Assembly: GCA_964614575.1 (NCBI GenBank)
Contig: CAZTLX010000140.1
Location: 1-11,757 of the forward strand
Source: JBGTLW01 sp964614575
Lineage (GTDB): Bacteria; Planctomycetota; Phycisphaerae; Phycisphaerales; Phycisphaeraceae
Reading direction: 5' to 3'
Length of the DNA stretch: 11,757 bases
Numbering within the stretch: position 1 is the first letter of the stretch; the number at the start of each line of letters is the position of its first letter. Shown piece by piece: positions 7,740-11,757 of the stretch. The notes under the pieces are model-generated. The model did no database searches and was not told where the DNA came from. It was given only the letters and a program-made list of their open reading frames with translations. The translations under genes and the position numbers were made by a program.

Positions 7740-8618
7740 ATGGCACTGCAATCACTTGATATCAAAGCCCGTTCCGCCACCACCACGGCGCCGCCGGGGG
7801 TGCGGCAAACGCTGCCGGTCGCGAAGTTGATCGACATCTCCAAGTGCATCGGCTGCAAGGCCTGCCAGGTCGCCTGCATGCAATGGAACGACCTGCGCCC
7901 CGACCTCGGTAGCAATGTTGGCGTCTACGAGAATCCCTCGGATCTCGACGACCGGATGTGGACCTTGATGCGGTTCTACGAGGTTGAACCGGAACCCAAC
8001 CGGCTCGAATGGCTGATCCGCAAGGACGGCTGCATGCACTGCGCGGATCCGGGCTGCCTCAGGGCCTGCCCGGCGCCCGGCGCGATCGTGCAATACAGCA
8101 ACGGCATCGTCGATTTTCACCAGGAAAACTGCATCGGCTGCGGCTACTGCATCACCGGCTGCCCGTTCGACATTCCGCGCATCTCGCAAAAAGACCACAA
8201 GGCCTACAAATGCACGCTGTGCTCCGACCGCGTGGCCGTGGGCCTCGAACCGGCCTGCGTGAAAACCTGCCCGACCGGCGCGATCACCTTCGGCAGCAAG
8301 GACGACATGATCCATTACGCCGAGGACCGCGTGGTCGACCTCAAGGAACGCGGCTTCCAGAAGGCGGCGCTCTACGATCCACCGGGCGTCGGCGGCACGC
8401 ACGTGATGTACGTGCTGCAACACGCCGACCAGCCGGAGTTGTACGAGCTGCCGAAGGATCCCGAGGTGAGCCCACTGGTCGAGTTCTGGAAAGGCATCGC
8501 CAAGCCGCTCGCCACCGCCGGCATGGCGCTGGTCGCATTGACCAGCCTGTTCCACTACGTGATGAAAGGCCCGAATGAAGTCTCGAAAGAGATCGAAAAA
8601 GAGGAGGAAGACGCATGA
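7740..8618 (+). CDS. fdnH: Formate dehydrogenase-N beta (iron-sulfur) subunit
   Basis: A 292-residue electron-transfer subunit (E. coli FdnH has 294). Sixteen cysteines form four ferredoxin-type 4Fe-4S sites: 36/39/42/46 (CIGCKACQVAC), 98/101/106/110 (CMHCADPGCLRAC), 131/134/137/141 (CIGCGYCITGC), and 158/161/173/177 (CTLC ... CVKTC). They form the wire carrying electrons from the molybdenum site of FdnG towards the haems of FdnI. A hydrophobic segment near the C-terminus (about 256-275, PLATAGMALVALTSLFHYVM) is the single transmembrane anchor seen in this family. There is no signal peptide of its own, as expected for a subunit exported together with FdnG by Tat. GGGAGGTGG (7728-7736) gives a good ribosome binding site. 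The stop overlaps the fdnI start as ATGA, indicating translational coupling. Confidence 0.96.
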   Translation: MALQSLDIKARSATTTAPPGVRQTLPVAKLIDISKCIGCKACQVACMQWNDLRPDLGSNVGVYENPSDLDDRMWTLMRFYEVEPEPNRLEWLIRKDGCMHCADPGCLRACPAPGAIVQYSNGIVDFHQENCIGCGYCITGCPFDIPRISQKDHKAYKCTLCSDRVAVGLEPACVKTCPTGAITFGSKDDMIHYAEDRVVDLKERGFQKAALYDPPGVGGTHVMYVLQHADQPELYELPKDPEVSPLVEFWKGIAKPLATAGMALVALTSLFHYVMKGPNEVSKEIEKEEEDA

Positions 8619-9241
8619 GACGCGATCCCAGAGACTTGGTTCGCTACACCGCGGGCGAGCGCGCAATCCATTGGGTGGTCGGCATCAGCTTCATTCTGCT
8701 TGGCCTTTCGGGCCTCGCGCTGTTTCATCCTGCGTTCTGGCCGCTGACGATGCTGTTCGGCGGCGGCACCTGGACCCGCATCCTGCACCCGTTCGTCGGC
8801 ATCGTCCTCACCGCGGCGTTTATCGCGATGTTTTTCCGTTTCGCGCGCCTCAACACGATGCGTGCGGTGGACTGGCAATGGCTGCGGCGCGTGCGCGAGA
8901 TGTTCGCGGGCAGCGACCACACGATGCCCGAGCAAGGCAAGTACAACGGCGGGCAAAAGCTGATGTTCTGGTTGCTCGCGGTGTGCGTGGTGATACTGCT
9001 GGTCTCTGGGCTCGTGATGTGGCGCAGCTATTTCAGCTTCCCGGTTGACGCGATTCGCCTCGCCTCACTGCTCCACGCGCTGACGGCAGTGGTCATGATC
9101 TGCCTGATTTTCGTCCATGTGTATGCCGCGATCTGGGTAAAAGGCACGGTCCGCGCGATGTGGTATGGCACCGTCACCCGCGCCTGGGCTAAACAGCACC
9201 ATCGCGCGTGGTTCAAGGACGTCACCCGTTCCAACGGTTGA
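8615..9241 (+). CDS. fdnI: Formate dehydrogenase-N gamma subunit, cytochrome b556
   Basis: A 208-residue membrane protein (E. coli FdnI has 217) that holds two b-type haems and reduces quinone. Four hydrophobic segments are visible, at about 18-37, 57-75, 116-136 and 150-175. Histidines at 19 (ERAIHW), 58 (RILHPF), 154 (SLLHAL) and 168 (FVHVYA) sit where the haem ligands of E. coli FdnI lie (18, 57, 155, 169, from memory), so both haem sites appear intact. The cytoplasmic-loop motif GKYNGGQK (108-115) is also conserved. It overlaps fdnH by four bases (ATGA) and is the last gene of the operon, with an intrinsic terminator starting ten bases after its stop. The basic C-terminus (AKQHHRAWFKDVTRSNG) is normal for the family. 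Confidence 0.95.
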   Translation: MRRDPRDLVRYTAGERAIHWVVGISFILLGLSGLALFHPAFWPLTMLFGGGTWTRILHPFVGIVLTAAFIAMFFRFARLNTMRAVDWQWLRRVREMFAGSDHTMPEQGKYNGGQKLMFWLLAVCVVILLVSGLVMWRSYFSFPVDAIRLASLLHALTAVVMICLIFVHVYAAIWVKGTVRAMWYGTVTRAWAKQHHRAWFKDVTRSNG

Positions 9242-9250
9242 CATCGGCGT

Positions 9251-9293
9251 TACCGGCGACGGCAACGACGGTGGTCGTCGCCGGTATTTTGTT
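9251..9293 (+). terminator. Intrinsic terminator after fdnI
   Basis: TACCGGCGACG (9251-9261) pairs perfectly with CGTCGCCGGTA (9276-9286): eleven base pairs, GC-rich, with a 14-base loop. TTTTGTTTG follows. The position just after the fdnI stop marks the end of the fdnGHI transcript. Confidence 0.85.
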
Positions 9294-9313
9294 TGATTTC
9301 AACAAGACCTGCC

Positions 9314-9326
9314 CCTGATCATCAGG
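9314..9326. repeat. Short palindrome between fdnI and fdhE
   Basis: CCTGAT (9314-9319) and ATCAGG (9321-9326) form an inverted repeat around one base, with further CCTG/CAGG pairing just outside (CCTG 9308-9311, CAGG 9327-9330, offset). It could be an operator half-site pair or a hairpin. I do not recognise it as a known binding site. Confidence 0.25.
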
Positions 9327-9435
9327 CAGGATGGGGCCGCCGCACACGAGCCCGTGCCGAGACCAAACCACGACCGCGCAAAGGCCGTTTCGCTGAGCGC
9401 GACCCAACGCGATCAATCGCGGTTTGCCTAACGGG

Positions 9436-9464
9436 TTGACCTTCCACCCCCGCTCACCTAGAAG
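9436..9464 (+). promoter_or_regulatory. Possible sigma-70 promoter for fdhE
   Basis: TTGACC (9436-9441) and TAGAAG (9459-9464) are separated by 17 bases, matching the -35 hexamer at five of six positions and the -10 at four of six. A start about seven bases further on would leave a leader of roughly 20 bases before fdhE. A separate promoter is needed because a strong terminator follows fdnI. Confidence 0.4.
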
Positions 9465-9492
9465 TATTAATAATCAACAACGGTAAATCGCG

Positions 9493-10416
9493 ATGCAAAA
9501 ACTCCTGCAACCCGGCGAGATTGAAGCCACCGCCAGCGCGATCCCGGAATTGCGGTTGCCGACCGCCGATTTGTTCGCGCGGCGCGCCAAACGACTGCGG
9601 CAGCTTGCCCGGGGACACAGCTTGGCGGACTACCTTGATTTCGTCGCCGCGATCGCCGAGGCGCAGGACGCTGAGCTGCGCCGGATTCCCGAAGCCGCGT
9701 TACCCGACGAATCGTATTTCGAGCATTGCCGCGCCCACGGATTTCCCCCGCTCGGTCCAATTGGATTCAAGCGCGATGACCTCTGGCGGCAGGTATTGTC
9801 GAATTTGATCGACGCCGTGCACGACCAGGCCCCCGTCGTCACGCGCACCGTATTCGCCCGCCTGCGCGCGGCCGACACCCCCTGGCTCGACGTCGAGGCC
9901 GATCGACTGTTGGCGTGCGAATTCGCCCGGCTCGATCTCGCCGCGGCACCGCTCATCGGCGCCGCCGTTCAAGTCGCGTGGACCGACCTCGCCCGCCGCC
10001 TCGATCCCACGCGACTCGAACACACCCAGGGCGCGAAACTCTGCCCGGTGTGCGGCTCGCACCCGGTCGCCTCGGTGATTCGCATCGGCGGCGAGGAAAA
10101 CGGCCTGCGCTATCTGAGTTGCACTCTCTGCGGCAGCGAATGGCACGAAGTCCGCGCCAAGTGCAGCCATTGCGGCAACGCCCGGGACCTCGCGTACTAC
10201 TCGATCGAAGGCCATAACGGCGCCGTCCGCGCGGAACATTGCCCCGCCTGCGACAGCTACCTGAAAGTCATCAACCTCGAAAAGGATCCCGAAGCCGAAC
10301 CCCTCGCCGACGACCTCGCCAGCCTCGCCCTGGACCTGCTGATGGAAAACAAGGCCGCCGGACGCAGCGGCGTGAATTACTTCATGTTGCCGGGTGAAGC
10401 CGAGGCCGTCGCCTGA
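9493..10416 (+). CDS. fdhE: Formate dehydrogenase accessory protein FdhE
   Basis: A 307-residue cytoplasmic protein (E. coli FdhE has 309) required for formation of active respiratory formate dehydrogenases; the E. coli protein binds iron through rubredoxin-like CxxC motifs and contacts the catalytic subunit before export. Four CxxC pairs are present at 184/187 (LCPVCGS), 210/213 (SCTLCGSEWHEVR), 224/227 (KCSHCGN) and 250/253 (HCPACDSYLK). They are followed by the conserved EKDPEAEPLADDLASLALD. The N-terminal half has the family pattern RRAKRLRQLARGHSLADYLDFVAAIAEAQ. The chosen ATG fits the family N-terminus although its ribosome binding site is weak. It lies about 250 bases downstream of fdnI on the same strand, beyond a terminator, so it forms a separate but functionally linked unit. 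Confidence 0.95.
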   Translation: MQKLLQPGEIEATASAIPELRLPTADLFARRAKRLRQLARGHSLADYLDFVAAIAEAQDAELRRIPEAALPDESYFEHCRAHGFPPLGPIGFKRDDLWRQVLSNLIDAVHDQAPVVTRTVFARLRAADTPWLDVEADRLLACEFARLDLAAAPLIGAAVQVAWTDLARRLDPTRLEHTQGAKLCPVCGSHPVASVIRIGGEENGLRYLSCTLCGSEWHEVRAKCSHCGNARDLAYYSIEGHNGAVRAEHCPACDSYLKVINLEKDPEAEPLADDLASLALDLLMENKAAGRSGVNYFMLPGEAEAVA

Positions 10417-10440
10417 GCGGCTTGTAGGCTTACCGGCTTC

Positions 10441-10467
10441 GCAAATCTCGAATGCGAGAAAATTTGC
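10441..10467. repeat. Imperfect hairpin between fdhE and pagL
   Basis: GCAAATCTCG (10441-10450) can pair with CGAG plus ATTTGC (10455-10467) around the loop AATG, with an AAA bulge. No T-tract follows, so it is at best a weak terminator or RNA structure in the gap before the pagL-like gene. Confidence 0.3.
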
Positions 10468-10513
10468 TGACATACGGCGAAGGGCAATTCATCCACTGAA
10501 CCACAACAAGACC

Positions 10514-11074
10514 ATGTTGCCACTTCCGTCTTTGCGCACCCTGCTACGGTCGCTGGGCATCACATGGTTGTGCTGTTTCGGTACCGTCCGCGCCGACGAA
10601 ATAGCGCTGCATCTGGGCAACGGCACGGGCTATCGCCATGCGATGCTGTCCTTCGAGTCCCCTGCTCTTTGGCATCCCCAGTTGTTCCAGCGCACGGTCG
10701 AGATCGCGCTAGAGGGCTCGCTAGGGCGCGCCTTGCCCCCGTCCGGCGCCGCGCACGACGCCCTGTGGCACATCGGCATGACCACCCTGGTCCGCTACCC
10801 GCTGATGCCTGCCACCCGCGTCGAATACGGATTCGGCGCCAACGTCTTTTCCGGCACGACGCTCGGCGACAAGGACATCTCCACCGGACTCCAGTTCGGC
10901 AACTCCCTGGGCATCCTGCACCATTTTCCCGGCACGCACTGGAGCACCGGCCTGCGTTTCACCCATTACTCCAACGCCGGCATCGAGACCCCCAACCCCG
11001 GACAGGACTACCTACACCTGCGCATCGGCTACGCGTTCAAGTCGCACCAGAATCCGGCTCGGGCGCTGCGATGA
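10514..11074 (+). CDS. pagL: Lipid A 3-O-deacylase, PagL family
   Basis: A 186-residue protein from the ATG at 10514. The frame is open to an ATG at 10394, but that would overlap fdhE and put a polar stretch before the signal peptide. The N-terminus (RTLLRSLGITWLCCFG, then VRA) is a plausible Sec signal peptide cleaved near residue 28, leaving about 158 residues, the usual mature size. PagL enzymes are eight-stranded outer-membrane beta-barrels that remove the 3-linked acyl chain of lipid A. Alternating short strands and the motif GLRFTHYSNAGIETPNPGQD contain the catalytic His151 and Ser153. The third residue of the triad, Glu140 in Pseudomonas PagL, is replaced by Asp165 at the same spacing (His+14). 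The C-terminal strand LHLRIGYAF is barrel-like, with a short basic tail beyond it. There is no functional link to the formate dehydrogenase genes. Confidence 0.85.
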   Translation: MLPLPSLRTLLRSLGITWLCCFGTVRADEIALHLGNGTGYRHAMLSFESPALWHPQLFQRTVEIALEGSLGRALPPSGAAHDALWHIGMTTLVRYPLMPATRVEYGFGANVFSGTTLGDKDISTGLQFGNSLGILHHFPGTHWSTGLRFTHYSNAGIETPNPGQDYLHLRIGYAFKSHQNPARALR

Positions 11075-11211
11075 CGCCGCAATTCGACCGGCGGCCCGGC
11101 ACGACCGATACTCCTGCGCAAATGCTGACCCGCGATATACGTGATCGCTCGAACCCCGCCCCAAGCTGTTCCATACTGCGTCTATGTGTCGACCTAACCC
11201 GGTAAACTGAA

Positions 11212-11757
11212 ATGGCATTGGCGGCCAGATCCGAAACCAACCTCTACGAACAGCTCCTCGCGCTCCCCGACCGTCTCGTGGGCGAAATCCTCGGCGGCCA
11301 GCTCCATACGCAACCGCGCCCCTCGGGTCGCACGCCATCGCCGGATCCTCCCTCGGCGCGGAGATTCTCGGGCCGTACCAGCAAGGCCGAGGTGGGCCGG
11401 GTGGATGGTGGATCATCGACGAGCCCGAGATCCACTTCGTCCGCGACACCGAAGTCGCCGTAACCGCCATCGCCGGCTGGCGCCGCGCGCGCATGCCCCA
11501 CGTGCCGCGCGATCATCGCTTCGAAATCATGCCCGATTGGGTCTGCGAGATACTCTCCCCCGGCACCGCGCGCAAGGACCGCGCCATCAAGATGCCGCTA
11601 TACGCACGGCACGGCATCGCCCACCTCTGGCTCGTCGATCCGCTCGAACGCACCCTCGAAGCCTACGGCCTGGAACAAGGCCGCTGGGTTGTACTCGGCG
11701 TGTTCAAGGACGACGATATCGTCAGCGTAGCCCCGTTTACGGAAATCGCTTTGCAAC
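11212..11757 (+). pseudogene. Uma2-family gene with a one-base frameshift (3' end outside window)
   Basis: The frame starts MALAARSETNLYEQLLALPD and VGEILGGQLHTQPRPSGR, typical of one Uma2 subfamily, but then loses similarity. The similarity resumes in another frame from 11331: HAIAGSSLGAEILGPYQQG, then GWWIIDEPEIHF, IAGWRRARMP, PDWVCEILSPGTARKDRAIK and HLWLVDPLERTLEAYGL, running open to the window end. A single missing base near 11329-11330 (CG instead of CGN before CAC) would restore one continuous protein. In the uncorrected frame translation stops at 11461-11463. The usual Pro-Asp before LAGW is Thr-Ala here (VAVTAIAGW), so the catalytic acidic residue seems lost too. Glu and Lys of the second half (CEILSP ... 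RKDRAIK) remain. This is either a decaying gene or, for the frameshift alone, a sequencing error. Confidence 0.8.

Noticed and set aside
6501..7751. Long open frame on the minus strand opposite fdnG (416 codons)
   Set aside because: It is a mirror of the GC-rich third-position bias of fdnG; the plus strand clearly encodes a conserved protein and the minus product has no recognisable motif.
7752..8666. 304-codon minus-strand frame opposite fdnH
   Set aside because: It is antisense to four intact Fe-S motifs of fdnH and is composition-driven only.
10394..10513. N-terminal extension of the PagL-like protein from the ATG at 10394
   Set aside because: It would overlap the end of fdhE and place 40 polar residues before an obvious signal peptide; the ATG at 10514 fits the family.
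1..11757. CRISPR array, tRNA, rRNA or insertion sequence
   Set aside because: I saw no regularly spaced repeats, cloverleaf-like sequence, rRNA-like stretch or transposase motif in the window.

Overview
The window looks like a chromosomal segment of a GC-rich, Gram-negative proteobacterium, probably a gammaproteobacterium. The reasons are an FbaB-type aldolase, a Tat-exported selenocysteine formate dehydrogenase of the FdnGHI/FdoGHI type with its FdhE accessory protein, and a PagL-like outer-membrane lipid A deacylase. The lineage is inferred from gene resemblance only; no rRNA or other phylogenetic marker is present.

Left part (1-4117): the 3' end of fbaB comes first. It is followed on the minus strand by a decayed AAA-type ATPase with two in-frame stops, joined in frame to the C-terminal piece of a Fic-like protein. 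Next comes an apparently intact Uma2-family nuclease-like gene (minus strand). A gene-poor gap follows, holding a short sliver that resembles the C-terminal part of the Mrp/ApbC Fe-S carrier ATPase. Then comes a long plus-strand frame that starts as a SWIM-zinc-finger/SNF2 helicase, stops being SNF2 exactly at the DEAQ box, and continues in frame as the tail of an Uma2 protein. This part is full of gene fragments and joins.

Centre (4118-10416): a small ribbon-helix-helix protein gene on the minus strand faces away from a well-conserved operon, fdnG-fdnH-fdnI. fdnG is read through an in-frame TGA (5247-5249, residue 196), immediately followed by a good bacterial SECIS hairpin. Counting the TGA as selenocysteine gives a full-length 1021-residue protein. 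A possible sigma-54 (-24/-12) promoter lies just upstream of fdnG, and a strong intrinsic terminator lies just after fdnI. fdhE follows as a separate unit with its own possible sigma-70 promoter. Together these genes encode periplasmic formate oxidation: FdnG oxidises formate at a Mo/Se site, FdnH carries electrons over four Fe-S clusters, and FdnI (di-haem cytochrome b) passes them to quinone. FdhE helps to activate the enzyme. The SelABCD machinery, fdhD and molybdenum-cofactor genes are not in the window and must lie elsewhere.

Right part (10417-11757): a pagL-like gene, then another Uma2-family gene that carries a one-base frameshift, appears to lack the usual Pro-Asp catalytic motif, and runs off the window end.

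I found no CRISPR array, tRNA, rRNA, insertion sequence or convincing new multi-gene system. The most unusual content is the set of in-frame chimeras and relics, with Uma2 sequence at three separate places, plus the selenocysteine recoding site.
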